Below, piece after piece: positions 47,871 through 57,763 of a DNA stretch of 64,000 bases. Location: positions 38,520 through 102,519 of the forward strand of contig NZ_MDDC01000012.1 of assembly GCF_001875325.1 (NCBI RefSeq), read 5' to 3'. How positions within the stretch are numbered: the stretch's first letter is position 1; every line of letters starts with the position of its first letter. Below the pieces are notes generated by a model. That model was given only the letters and a program-made list of their open reading frames with translations. It had not been told where the DNA came from and ran no database searches. A program made the position numbers and the translations under genes. This DNA is from Neomoorella thermoacetica (GTDB taxonomy: Bacteria > Bacillota > DSM-521 > Neomoorellales > Neomoorellaceae).

Positions 47871-47941
47871 CATGGTAAATAGGGTAGCATAATAGATAAA
47901 GTATGCAGGTATAATTTACTGCCCGTATTCCCTTTACCATG
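47871..47941. repeat. Interrupted 12-bp inverted repeat between gap and pgk
   Basis: CATGGTAAATAGGG (47871-47884) pairs with CCCTTTACCATG (47930-47941) apart from a 2-nt bulge. The interior holds GCATA/TATGC and a TATAAT (47910-47915), a possible pgk -10 box. The element could be a regulatory palindrome or a small repeat insertion. Confidence 0.55.
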
Positions 47942-47995
47942 ACGAATTAGGCAGTATTCTGCCAGAAGTCTATTTTCAAAGGAGGTTTTACGCAG

Positions 47996-49177
47996 GTGGC
48001 CAAGTTAACCCTCAAAGACCTGGAGCTTAACAATAAACGGGTCCTGGTGCGGGTCGATTTCAACGTCCCCCTGGAGGCAGGCCGGGTGACTGACAATACC
48101 CGTATCCGGGCGGCCCTGCCTACCATTAAGTACCTCATTGATAACGGCGCCCGGGTTATCCTCATGTCCCACCTGGGCCGGCCCAAGGGTAAGGTCAAGG
48201 AAGAGCTGCGCCTGGACCCGGTGGCCGGGGAACTGGAAAGCCTCCTGGGCCGGCCGGTACATAAGGTCAACGACTGCGTCGGTCCCGAAGTTGAGGCCGC
48301 AGCCGCCGCCCTCAAGCCCGGCGAGGTTCTCCTCCTGGAAAACCTGCGCTTCCATTCCGAAGAAGAAAAGAACGACCCCGGTTTCGCCCGGCAGCTGGCC
48401 AGCCTGGCCGATGTCTATGTGAACGACGCCTTTGGCGCCGCCCATCGCGCCCATGCTTCCACCGAGGGCGTAGCCCACTACCTGCCGGCGGCGGCCGGTT
48501 TCCTGCTCCAAAAGGAGATCGAGACCCTGGGCAAGGCCCTGGCTGATCCCGAGCGGCCCTTTGTGGCCATTATCGGCGGGGCCAAGGTATCCGACAAGAT
48601 CAGTGTTATCCGTAACCTCCTTACCAAAGTAGATACCCTGATTATCGGCGGCGGCATGGCCAACACCTTCCTGAAGGCCCAGGGCTATGCCATGGGTAAA
48701 TCCCTGGTCGAAGAAGACCAGGTACCCCTGGCCGGGGAGTTGATCCAGCTTGCCGCCCGGAAGGGGGTAAAAATGCTCCTGCCCCGGGACCTGGTAGTGG
48801 CCCGGGAGTTTAAGGCCGATGCCCCCCACCAGGTAGTTGCTGTAAATGCCGTGCCTGACGGCTGGATGGCCCTGGATATCGGCCCGGAAACGGCCCGGGT
48901 CTACGCCGGCGCCCTGGAGGGAGCCCGCACCGTCGTCTGGAACGGCCCCATGGGCGTCTTTGAGATGGAGGCCTTTGCCCACGGCACCGAGGCTGTGGCC
49001 CGGGCAGTGGCCGCCGTCGACGGCATGACCATCGTTGGTGGCGGCGATTCCGTCGCTGCCGTGGAAAAGATGGGCGTGGCCGGGAAGATCGGGCATATCT
49101 CCACCGGCGGCGGCGCCTCCCTGGAGTTCCTGGAAGGCAAAGCCCTTCCCGGCGTTGTCGCCCTGACGGAAAAGTAA
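47996..49177 (+). CDS. pgk: Phosphoglycerate kinase
   Basis: The product is 393 residues from GTG 47996 behind AAAGGAGG. Family motifs are [37 protein letters not shown], and the nucleotide-binding glycine loop [13 protein letters not shown] with [14 protein letters not shown] at the end. It makes ATP and 3-phosphoglycerate from 1,3-bisphosphoglycerate. tpiA starts 73 bp downstream. Confidence 0.97.
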   Translation: MAKLTLKDLELNNKRVLVRVDFNVPLEAGRVTDNTRIRAALPTIKYLIDNGARVILMSHLGRPKGKVKEELRLDPVAGELESLLGRPVHKVNDCVGPEVEAAAAALKPGEVLLLENLRFHSEEEKNDPGFARQLASLADVYVNDAFGAAHRAHASTEGVAHYLPAAAGFLLQKEIETLGKALADPERPFVAIIGGAKVSDKISVIRNLLTKVDTLIIGGGMANTFLKAQGYAMGKSLVEEDQVPLAGELIQLAARKGVKMLLPRDLVVAREFKADAPHQVVAVNAVPDGWMALDIGPETARVYAGALEGARTVVWNGPMGVFEMEAFAHGTEAVARAVAAVDGMTIVGGGDSVAAVEKMGVAGKIGHISTGGGASLEFLEGKALPGVVALTEK

Positions 49178-49250
49178 CCGGCAACCTTAACACTTTGTAC
49201 TGCCTGCCCCTGGGGGAAACCGGGGTAACTCGGGCAAGGGGGGATTTAAC

Positions 49251-50003
49251 TTGCGCCGACCAATTGTTGCCGGCAACTGGAAGATGCATAATACAACGGT
49301 AGAGGCCCGGGATCTGGTCACCCTGTTGCGGCCCCTGGTAGGTACGGCCCGGGCGGAGGTAGTGGTCTGCCCGCCTTTTACAGCCATAGCGGCCACAGTT
49401 AACGCCGCCTCCGGGTCCAACATCTCCGTGGGTGCCCAGGACCTCTTCTGGGAGGATAAGGGGGCCTACACCGGCGAGGTTTCCGGGCCCATGCTGCGGG
49501 ACCTGGGCTGCCGTTATGTCATCATCGGCCACTCCGAACGGCGCCAGTATTTCGGCGAGACTGATGCCACGGTGAATAAAAAGCTCCTGGCTGCCTACCG
49601 CAATAAACTGCTCCCCATCGTTTGCGTCGGTGAAACCCTGGCGGAGAGGGAGGCCGGCCACACCCTGGAGGTTGTCAGCCGCCAGGTCCGGGAAGGGTTA
49701 AAGGGCCTGGAATCCGGCCAGGCCCGGGACCTGGTTGTCGCCTACGAGCCCGTCTGGGCCATTGGCACCGGCAAGACAGCTACGGCCGCCGACGCCCAGG
49801 AGGTTATCGCCTTTATCCGTAAAACCCTCGGCGAGATGTACGGCGAAACAGCCGCGGCAATCAGGATCCAGTACGGCGGCAGCGTCAGGCCGGAGAATAT
49901 TGCCGAGCTCATGGCCCAGCCGGATATCGACGGTGCCCTGGTGGGCGGGGCCAGCCTGGATGCTGTCTCCTTCGCAGCTATTGTCAACTATGACGAAAAA
50001 TAG
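49251..50003 (+). CDS. tpiA: Triosephosphate isomerase
   Basis: The product is 250 residues from TTG 49251 behind AAGGGGGG. The catalytic residues are visible: Lys in GNWKMH, His in VIIGHSERRQ and Glu in AYEPVWAIGTG. The phosphate-gripping loop is IQYGGSVRPEN. It interconverts dihydroxyacetone phosphate and glyceraldehyde-3-phosphate. Confidence 0.97.
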   Translation: MRRPIVAGNWKMHNTTVEARDLVTLLRPLVGTARAEVVVCPPFTAIAATVNAASGSNISVGAQDLFWEDKGAYTGEVSGPMLRDLGCRYVIIGHSERRQYFGETDATVNKKLLAAYRNKLLPIVCVGETLAEREAGHTLEVVSRQVREGLKGLESGQARDLVVAYEPVWAIGTGKTATAADAQEVIAFIRKTLGEMYGETAAAIRIQYGGSVRPENIAELMAQPDIDGALVGGASLDAVSFAAIVNYDEK

Positions 50004-50134
50004 GGAACCGCACCACCAGGCCAGCCATCACTGGTCTGGTCAGTGCTGTCTATCTACAGCATAAAGCTGTTTGTCGGTCGGTGGTCCATCTATGGGACCA
50101 TCCCTGACAAAAACTGGGGATAGGAGAATTTAGT

Positions 50135-51673
50135 TTGATTAATATCAATCGTCCTTTAATGTTGATGATCCTGGATGGGTTTGGCCTGGGGCCGGAGGGT
50201 GCTGGTAATGCCATCAGCCAGGGCCGCCTGCCCAATTACCGTCGTTTACTGGCGGAGTATCCCCACACCCGGCTCCGGGCCTCCGGCGAAGCCGTGGGCC
50301 TGCCGGCTGGCCAGATGGGCAACTCCGAGGTCGGCCACCTGAATATCGGCGCCGGCCGCATTGTCTACCAGGAGCTGACCCGCATCAGCAAAGCCATCCG
50401 TGACGGCTCCTTCTTTAGCAACGAAGTCCTGGCGGGGGCCGTCCGGGCGGCCCGGGAGCAAGGCGGTGCCCTGCACTTGATGGGCCTGGTTTCCGACGGT
50501 GGCGTCCACAGCCACCTGGATCACCTCTATGCTCTCCTGGACCTGGCCAAAAGGGAAGGCCTGGAGCGGGTGTACATCCATGCCTTCCTCGATGGCCGCG
50601 ATGTCCCGCCGGCCAGCGCCGCCGGCTACCTGGAACAGGTGGAGGATGAGTGCCGGCAGAAGGGTATCGGTGCCATTGCCACCATTATGGGCCGTTACTA
50701 CGCCATGGACCGGGATCGGCGCTGGGAACGCACGGCCCGGGCCTACCGCGCCCTGGTAGCCGGTGACGGCCATCCGGCCTCCGCTTCGGGGGAGGCTATC
50801 CGGGCTTCCTACGAGCGGGGTATCACTGACGAGTTTGTGGAACCGGCAGTTATTACCCGGGACGGCAGGCCCCTGGCTACGGTCCGGGAAGGGGACAGCG
50901 TCGTCTTCTTTAATTTCCGCGCCGACCGGGCACGGCAGCTTACCCGGGCCTTCGTGGACCGCGACTTTGATGCCTTTGAACGCCCCGGCGGCAGGTTGGA
51001 CATCCAGTTTGTCTGCCTGACCCAGTACGATGTCACTATCCCGGCTCCGGTGGCCTTCCCGCCCCAGGTGCTGCAGAACGTCCTGGGCGAGGTAATAGCC
51101 GGCGCCGGATTGAAGCAGCTGCGCATTGCCGAGACGGAAAAGTACGCCCACGTCACCTTTTTCTTCAACGGCGGCGTGGAGGAGCCCTTTGCCGGCGAAG
51201 ACCGGCTCCTGATCCCCTCGCCGAAGGTAGCCACCTATGATCAAAAGCCTGCCATGAGCGCCCGGGAGGTGACGGACGCTGTCCTGGAAAGGCTGGATAA
51301 GTACGACTTTATTGTCCTGAACTTTGCCAACCCCGATATGGTCGGCCATACCGGCGACCTGGCGGCGGCCATAGCCGCCGTAGAGACGGTAGACGATTGT
51401 ATCGGCCGGATTGTTCAGGCTATGGCCGAACGCCGGGCCCCCCTTTTGCTTACCGCCGACCACGGCAACGCCGAGGAGATGCGGGAACCCGACGGCGAGC
51501 CCCATACGGCCCATACCAGCAACCTGGTGCCCTTCATCCTGGTGGACGACCGCTACCGGGGAGCTTCCCTGCGGGAAGGCGCCCTGGAGGACGTGGCCCC
51601 GACGGTCCTGGATATCCTCCACATCCAGCAGCCGTCCGAGATGACGGGCAAGAGCTTGATCGTAAAAGGGTAG
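50135..51673 (+). CDS. gpmI: 2,3-bisphosphoglycerate-independent phosphoglycerate mutase
   Basis: The product is 512 residues from TTG 50135 behind TAGGAGA. The metal site and catalytic Ser are in MILDGFGLG and [15 protein letters not shown]. Other alkaline phosphatase-fold motifs are [22 protein letters not shown] and [10 protein letters not shown]. It interconverts 3- and 2-phosphoglycerate and is Mn-dependent in Firmicutes. A small TGGTCC/GGACCA hairpin lies in the 131-bp gap before it. Confidence 0.97.
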   Translation: MININRPLMLMILDGFGLGPEGAGNAISQGRLPNYRRLLAEYPHTRLRASGEAVGLPAGQMGNSEVGHLNIGAGRIVYQELTRISKAIRDGSFFSNEVLAGAVRAAREQGGALHLMGLVSDGGVHSHLDHLYALLDLAKREGLERVYIHAFLDGRDVPPASAAGYLEQVEDECRQKGIGAIATIMGRYYAMDRDRRWERTARAYRALVAGDGHPASASGEAIRASYERGITDEFVEPAVITRDGRPLATVREGDSVVFFNFRADRARQLTRAFVDRDFDAFERPGGRLDIQFVCLTQYDVTIPAPVAFPPQVLQNVLGEVIAGAGLKQLRIAETEKYAHVTFFFNGGVEEPFAGEDRLLIPSPKVATYDQKPAMSAREVTDAVLERLDKYDFIVLNFANPDMVGHTGDLAAAIAAVETVDDCIGRIVQAMAERRAPLLLTADHGNAEEMREPDGEPHTAHTSNLVPFILVDDRYRGASLREGALEDVAPTVLDILHIQQPSEMTGKSLIVKG

Positions 51674-51853
51674 GGCAAGTTCCTCGCGGGGCGGCCGGCA
51701 CCCAGCTCACCAGGAAGAAGTAGCCCTGTTTCTAAGAGCCTCCTGGCGAGTTGGGTGGCAGCTGGAGCCCCGGACGCCAGGCACCCGATCACGTGAATCG
51801 CGGGAGGGCGACGTAGTTTTTTACCAGCCAAATTAACGCGGAGGTGTCCTTAG

Positions 51854-53143
<1,290 letters not shown>

Positions 53144-53160
53144 CCGCTTTTAGGAAAAAG

Positions 53161-53191
53161 AAACCCCGGCCTGGTAACCATGCCGGGGTTT
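53161..53191. terminator. Bidirectional terminator between eno and corA
   Basis: AAACCCCGGC pairs with GCCGGGGTTT around an 11-nt loop. On the minus strand the hairpin is followed by CTTTTTC. It serves the convergent eno and corA transcripts. Confidence 0.8.
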
Positions 53192-53200
53192 AAACTTGCC

Positions 53201-54151
53201 TCAAAACCACCCCTTGCGCCGGAAGAAAAAAAGCATTACCCCGGCCAGCAGGGCCATGACTCCCAGGACAACAAAGTACCCGTAGCGCCATTCCAGCTCG
53301 GGCATATAACGGAAGTTCATACCGTAGATGCCGGCAATGAGGCTTAAAGGCATCATGATAGTGGTGATTACCGTCAGCACCTTCATGATTTCATTCAGGC
53401 GATTGGAGGTCAGGGTGAGATAGATCTCCAGGGTGGAGCTGGCCAGATCGTGGAAGGTTTCCACCTGGTCAATGAGGCGCAGCATCTCGTTGTAGATATC
53501 CAGGAAAAAGACCCGGTTTTCCGGTTTTACCAGGTTGAACTCGGGATAGGCCAGGACATTGATGATATCCCGCTGGGCACCTAAAATTTTACGTAGCTTG
53601 ATGGCCTGGCGGCGCATAGTGAAGACCTGGTTTAAAATCCTGCGAGTCGGCTGCCGGAAAACCTCTTCTTCCAGATACTCAATCCTGGCTTCCGTACGAT
53701 CAAAAAAGGTAAAAAAGGTTTCCGTCAGGGGCTCCAGCAGGCTGTAAAGGATAAAATCGACACCCTTCGCAAAGAGCCTTGGGTCCTGGCGGTAATGGTG
53801 CCAGATTTTATTCAGGAAATCAAGTTCCTCCTGGTGGATGGTTACTATAAACCCGGGCCCCAGGAAAACGTTAAGGGCCGCGGTCAGGGAGTGCTGGCGG
53901 GCCTGGATACAGCGCAGGGTTAAAAAGGCATATTCATCGTACTGGGCCATTCCCGGGCGGTAGTGGGGATGGCGGCAGTCTTCCACGGCCAGAGGGTGAA
54001 AACGGAAGAGACCCGCCAGGAGGTCCAGTTCTTCCTGGGCCGGCTGTACCAGGTCCAGCCATATAAACTCTTCGCTCTGCCGGGGCTGGAAACCAGGAGG
54101 CAGATTTTCCTTGAGCCCCTGTTCCGGGTGAAAGATTAAGAGACGCTGCAT
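53201..54151 (-). CDS. corA: CorA-family divalent metal transporter
   Basis: The product is 316 residues. The C-terminal membrane region has the diagnostic GMN motif (IAGIYGMNFRYMPE) at the end of the first of two transmembrane helices, followed by a short helix and an RRKGWF basic tail. The long N-terminal cytoplasmic funnel contains VEDCRHPHYRPG and helical bundles. CorA proteins import Mg2+ or Co2+. The start is ATG 54151 with AGGTGAT nearby. It is transcribed toward eno. Confidence 0.92.
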   Translation of the reverse strand: MQRLLIFHPEQGLKENLPPGFQPRQSEEFIWLDLVQPAQEELDLLAGLFRFHPLAVEDCRHPHYRPGMAQYDEYAFLTLRCIQARQHSLTAALNVFLGPGFIVTIHQEELDFLNKIWHHYRQDPRLFAKGVDFILYSLLEPLTETFFTFFDRTEARIEYLEEEVFRQPTRRILNQVFTMRRQAIKLRKILGAQRDIINVLAYPEFNLVKPENRVFFLDIYNEMLRLIDQVETFHDLASSTLEIYLTLTSNRLNEIMKVLTVITTIMMPLSLIAGIYGMNFRYMPELEWRYGYFVVLGVMALLAGVMLFFFRRKGWF

Positions 54152-54541
54152 GTTAAAATCACCTGTAGCCGGGTTTTCTTTAGTTTACCACATTCAGGCC
54201 GCCCGAGTATCGTCCTCATGTAAAACCGGAAAGCAAACATTGAACGGCTGCAGGAAGCGAGTTAGAATGATGTTGTCAAAACGTGTGCCAGGTATAACCT
54301 TTCCCGTTATGCCGTTTTTCTCCACGGTACTCACTATTTGACAGCCGCCATCTACGGTTTAGGGGTATCGTCAGGGAATAAAGATCTGTTCCGTTTCAAT
54401 GCCAGGCTTATACGGCTCCCGGCCTTGCTGCCTAGGTTAAAATAGCCCTGGCAGCCGGAATTATTTACTTAATTACAGGTATAACTTGAAGCGTGGCGGC
54501 AAAAAGATAGCGACATCCCAGCAAAAGGATGAAAAAACAGC
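54152..54541. other. Intergenic region with a possible small minus-strand frame
   Basis: This gap between corA and the DUF72 gene has no firm gene. On the minus strand GTG 54334 opens a 46-codon frame ending at 54194 (MSTVEKNGITGKVIPGTRFD...). There is no ribosome binding site before it. No promoter or riboswitch is recognised. Confidence 0.3.
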
Positions 54542-55399
54542 ATGACGAGCTTCAATCCGGTCCTGGCTGCAGCCAGTTCCGACAAGCCTCCGGCCTTTAA
54601 CTTCCGGCCTTCGACTTCCGCGATATATATCGGTACCTCGGGTTACAGCTACCGCGACTGGCGGGGTTACTTTTACCCCCGGGGGCTGGTGGCAAAGGAT
54701 ATGCTGCCTTATTACGCCCGGGAATTTAACTTCACTGAGGTCAACTCCTCTTATTATACCCTGCCGCGGCCCCAGAACCTGGAGCAGATGGCCCGCAAGG
54801 TGCCGGAAGGGTTTATCTTTGCCGTCAAGGCCTACCGCACCCTGACCCACGACCGGGGGGAGAGCGTAACCGACGACAGTAAGCAATTTCGCCAGGCCCT
54901 GCAACCCTTGGTGGACCAGGGCCGCCTGGGGGCCGTCCTCCTCCAGTTCCCCTATTCCTTTCGCAATAACCAGGCCAACCGAGAGTATCTGGTGCGTTTA
55001 CGGGAACTCCTGCCCGACCTGCCCCTGGTGGTAGAATTTCGCCATGCCGGCTGGGTCCAGGACGCCATCCGGGATTTTTTGGCCCGCTACGAACTGGCTT
55101 ATACCTGCGTCGATGAGCCGGACCTGCCCGGACTGCCCGGCCCTGTGGTCTACTGCACCGCCCCCGTAGCCTATGTCCGCTTCCACGGCCGTAACGCGGC
55201 CAAATGGTGGCGGCACGAAGAAGCCTATGAACGCTACGACTACCTGTACACCGAGGCGGAGCTCAAAGAATGGCTACCCGGCATAGCTTACCTGGCCGGC
55301 CAGGCCAGGGAGGTCTTTGTGGCCTTTAACAATCACTACCACTCCCAGGCGGTGACTAACGCCCGCATGCTCAAGGAGTTGCTGGCCGGGCAGTTATAG
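54542..55399 (+). CDS. DUF72 family protein
   Basis: The product is 285 residues. IYIGTSGYSYRDWRGYFYP, FNFTEVNSSYYTLPR, GFIFAVKAYRTLTHD and VEFRHAGW are hallmarks of the DUF72/YecE family, with a TIM-barrel fold. The biochemical function is not established. The ribosome binding site is weak (AAAGG at about 15 bases), so the first 25 residues, which look non-conserved, may not be translated. Confidence 0.85.
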   Translation: MTSFNPVLAAASSDKPPAFNFRPSTSAIYIGTSGYSYRDWRGYFYPRGLVAKDMLPYYAREFNFTEVNSSYYTLPRPQNLEQMARKVPEGFIFAVKAYRTLTHDRGESVTDDSKQFRQALQPLVDQGRLGAVLLQFPYSFRNNQANREYLVRLRELLPDLPLVVEFRHAGWVQDAIRDFLARYELAYTCVDEPDLPGLPGPVVYCTAPVAYVRFHGRNAAKWWRHEEAYERYDYLYTEAELKEWLPGIAYLAGQAREVFVAFNNHYHSQAVTNARMLKELLAGQL

Positions 55400-55449
55400 G
55401 CTGCTGGTGCCTTCCCGGGCGGCGACCCTGGCCTGGACCCGGGTATTAT

Positions 55450-56343
55450 TTAAATGGCGAAGTAATAGAGTTTGCCGTTTTCCACGCTGCAGGAAATGCG
55501 GCCTTTGTCCTTAAGGTAGCTGAGAAAGGCCGACAGGCTGGACAGGTTCAGGAAGTAATGGGGGATGTCCATGGTTATATCCTCCAGGATGGCTACCTGG
55601 GCCAGAAGGTCTTCCCTGGTCAGGGGCTGGGACAGGAGTTCCACAATTATGTCCAGGCAGTTAGCTATCTGGCGGCGGTTGGCCTCCAGGACCGGATCAA
55701 CTTCAGTAATCACCTCCTGGCCGTGGGCCGGCAGGAGGTACTTTATTTCCAGGCCGGCTATGGCCTGGAGGGTAGCCAGTTCCGCCTCAATGTCCAGCAA
55801 GAAGGGCAGGGGGTATTTGGCTAAAATACCCGGGTCAAAGACGGCATCGCCGCTAAAAAGGACCCCATCGGGGGTGAGGAAGGCCAGGTGGCCGGCAGTA
55901 TGCCCCGGCGTGGCTATAGCCTCGAGGTGCTGGTCCAGCAGCTTCAGCGGCCCCGGGGTAATGGTCATATCGACCGGTGTCGACCGGGCGAAGAGGAGGG
56001 GTACCTTAATCTCGTCATAGGGGGCGGCCCCGTAGAGGGTAGTCGTTGCCTGGAGGTTGTTTTCCATATAAACCTTTTCCCCGGGGGAGGCCAGGACCTC
56101 CAGGCCGGGGTAGAGTTCCTTCAATAAATTATGGGCGCCAAAGTGATCGGCATGGCCGTGGGTGGTCAACAGGTAGCGGGGTTTCAGGCCCCTTTCGGCC
56201 AGGACCTTGCTGATTTTATGGGCCACCGTATTGTTGATGCCGGAATCGATTAACACGCAGTAACCGCTTTTGGTGGTGAAGACACCGGTATTGGTGGCAC
56301 CGGGAATATAATAGGTGTGACCATGAATCTTTACCAGTTCCAA
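55450..56343 (-). CDS. Metallo-beta-lactamase-fold hydrolase
   Basis: The product is 297 residues from TTG 56343, with AAAGGA upstream. An open frame continues to 56499, but the extension looks non-coding. The metal-binding motif is TTHGHADHFG, with further ligands in ATPGHTAGHL, FSGDAVFDP and LPAHGQE. A C-terminal winged-helix-like tail (SSLSAFLSYLKDKGRISCSVE) resembles that of glyoxalase II/LACTB2-type proteins. The substrate is unknown. Confidence 0.87.
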   Translation of the reverse strand: MELVKIHGHTYYIPGATNTGVFTTKSGYCVLIDSGINNTVAHKISKVLAERGLKPRYLLTTHGHADHFGAHNLLKELYPGLEVLASPGEKVYMENNLQATTTLYGAAPYDEIKVPLLFARSTPVDMTITPGPLKLLDQHLEAIATPGHTAGHLAFLTPDGVLFSGDAVFDPGILAKYPLPFLLDIEAELATLQAIAGLEIKYLLPAHGQEVITEVDPVLEANRRQIANCLDIIVELLSQPLTREDLLAQVAILEDITMDIPHYFLNLSSLSAFLSYLKDKGRISCSVENGKLYYFAI

Positions 56344-56573
56344 AGTTATCGTTCCTTTCCAAACGGATGCCGCGGGTGCCGGGCGGTATCTCCCGCTGCC
56401 AGCACTGTTACTCATATTATAGTTGCCGGAAGGGAGATAGGGTAGCCCTCGACGGATCACAAGCCGCATAACCGCCATCCCCTGCAAAATGCGCCCCAAT
56501 CCTATGGGCGACCTGCCGGTGAACCTTCAACTATCTACCCCGTTCCCCGCCTTCTGCCAGGCGATCTGAGACA

Positions 56574-56596
56574 TAAAAAAGTGCCTGCCGGGCACT
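56574..56596 (-). terminator. Orphan intrinsic terminator on the minus strand
   Basis: On the minus strand AGTGCC pairs with GGCACT around a 5-nt loop and runs into six Ts. No minus-strand protein gene lies upstream of it (56600-56800), so it may end a small RNA. Otherwise the 56344-56760 gap shows no gene. Confidence 0.55.
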
Positions 56597-56764
56597 CAAT
56601 CATTTTATAGAGATAAGTTTGGGGGCATAAAGCTCTTCCGCCCTCCTGCTAATTTCCAAGAATATTGCATCATGTATACAGGATATTTTAAAACCCGTCA
56701 GGGTTGATCTAACCGGGCCTTTCCGGGCCGTTATTCGCTAACTGGTTCCGGGCGCAACTTTTCC

Positions 56765-56794
56765 TTGCTTACCGGGGTGCTTTTTTGTTAAAAT
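56765..56794 (+). promoter_or_regulatory. Putative secG promoter
   Basis: TTGCTT (56765-56770) and TAAAAT (56789-56794) are separated by 18 bases, about 35 bases before the secG start. Confidence 0.45.
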
Positions 56795-56828
56795 TAAGGC
56801 TGTGGTAGAGCAGCAGGGGGGTGAAGTT

Positions 56829-57053
56829 TTGCTGCATACAATCATCTTGATCCTGGATATACTGGTGGCCCTGGGTTTGATAGCCACCGTGCTCCTGCAA
56901 TCGGGCCGCAGCGCCGGTATGTCCGGCGCCATTGCCGGGGGAGCGGAAACCATCTTTGGGAAGAAAAAAGGCCTGGATGATTTCCTCAACCGGGTTTCGT
57001 CCATCCTGGCCGGGATTTTTATCGTACTCACTTTACTCCTTTCAATTATATAA
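56829..57053 (+). CDS. secG: Preprotein translocase subunit SecG
   Basis: The product is 74 residues from TTG 56829, with AGGGGGGTG upstream; a GTG at 56802 is in frame but has no ribosome binding site. Two transmembrane helices (LHTIILILDILVALGLIATV and VSSILAGIFIVLTLLLSII) flank the SecG loop motif QSGRSAGMSGAIAGG. It works with SecYE and the SecA encoded at 0.6 kb. Confidence 0.93.
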   Translation: MLHTIILILDILVALGLIATVLLQSGRSAGMSGAIAGGAETIFGKKKGLDDFLNRVSSILAGIFIVLTLLLSII

Positions 57054-57067
57054 CATAATGATCATAC

Positions 57068-57091
57068 CGGGCAGTGCTGCCCGATTTTTTT
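57068..57091 (+). terminator. Intrinsic terminator of secG
   Basis: CGGGCAG / CTGCCCG is a 7-bp stem with a very tight loop, followed by A and seven Ts. Confidence 0.75.
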
Positions 57092-57108
57092 AGGAGGAGA
57101 TGATTTTT

Positions 57109-57660
57109 ATGGACCGGGAAGAGGCCCGGCAGTTAATGGAGCGGCACGTTAAAAACAAAAACCTGCGCAAGCACTGCCTGGCAGTAGAGGCAGTCATGCG
57201 CGCCCTGGCCCGGCACTTTGGGGAGGACGAAGAGAAGTGGGGCCTGGCGGGCTTACTGCATGACATAGACTACGAAACCACCAAAGACGACCCCGAACGC
57301 CACAGCCTGGTGGGGGCGGAAATGCTGGCCCGGGAAGGCCTGCCGGAAGATATCATCTACGCTGTCAAAGCCCACAATGAACGCCACGGTTTCCCGCGCC
57401 AGGATCGTCTGAGTAAGGCCCTCTATGCTACCGACCCCCTGACGGGGTTAATCGTAGCGGCGGCCTTGATCCGGCCGGAGAAAAAGCTGGCCCCTGTCGA
57501 CGTGCCCTTTTTACTTAACCGTTACCACGAAAAGTCCTTTGCCCGGGGTGCCAGCCGGGAGACCATTGCCGCCTGCAGCGAACTTGGTCTCTCCCTGGAG
57601 GACTTCTTCCATATCAGCCTGGAGGCCATGAAGGGCATAGCCGCTGAGCTGGGATTATAG
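57109..57660 (+). CDS. HD-domain hydrolase
   Basis: The product is about 183 residues. The HD metal-binding signature is spread over HCLAVEAVMRAL, LLHDIDYE and VKAHNERHG. The ATG at 57109 is better spaced from AGGAGGAG than the ATG at 57100. Such single-domain HD proteins are probable phosphohydrolases of unknown substrate. The gene lies between secG and rnr, each side closed by a terminator, so it is probably monocistronic. Confidence 0.85.
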   Translation: MDREEARQLMERHVKNKNLRKHCLAVEAVMRALARHFGEDEEKWGLAGLLHDIDYETTKDDPERHSLVGAEMLAREGLPEDIIYAVKAHNERHGFPRQDRLSKALYATDPLTGLIVAAALIRPEKKLAPVDVPFLLNRYHEKSFARGASRETIAACSELGLSLEDFFHISLEAMKGIAAELGL

Positions 57661-57663
57661 AAG

Positions 57664-57698
57664 ATACCTGGTATCCGGTTGGAGCCGGGTATTTTTTT
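57664..57698 (+). terminator. Intrinsic terminator of the HD-domain gene
   Basis: ATACCTGG pairs with CCGGGTAT (one G-U pair) with a 12-13-nt loop, followed by a T run. Confidence 0.8.
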
Positions 57699-57763
57699 AC
57701 AATAGGCTAATAATACTTATCAGAGCGGCTTGAAGGCCGGAAATTTGAAGGAAGGAAATTTAA

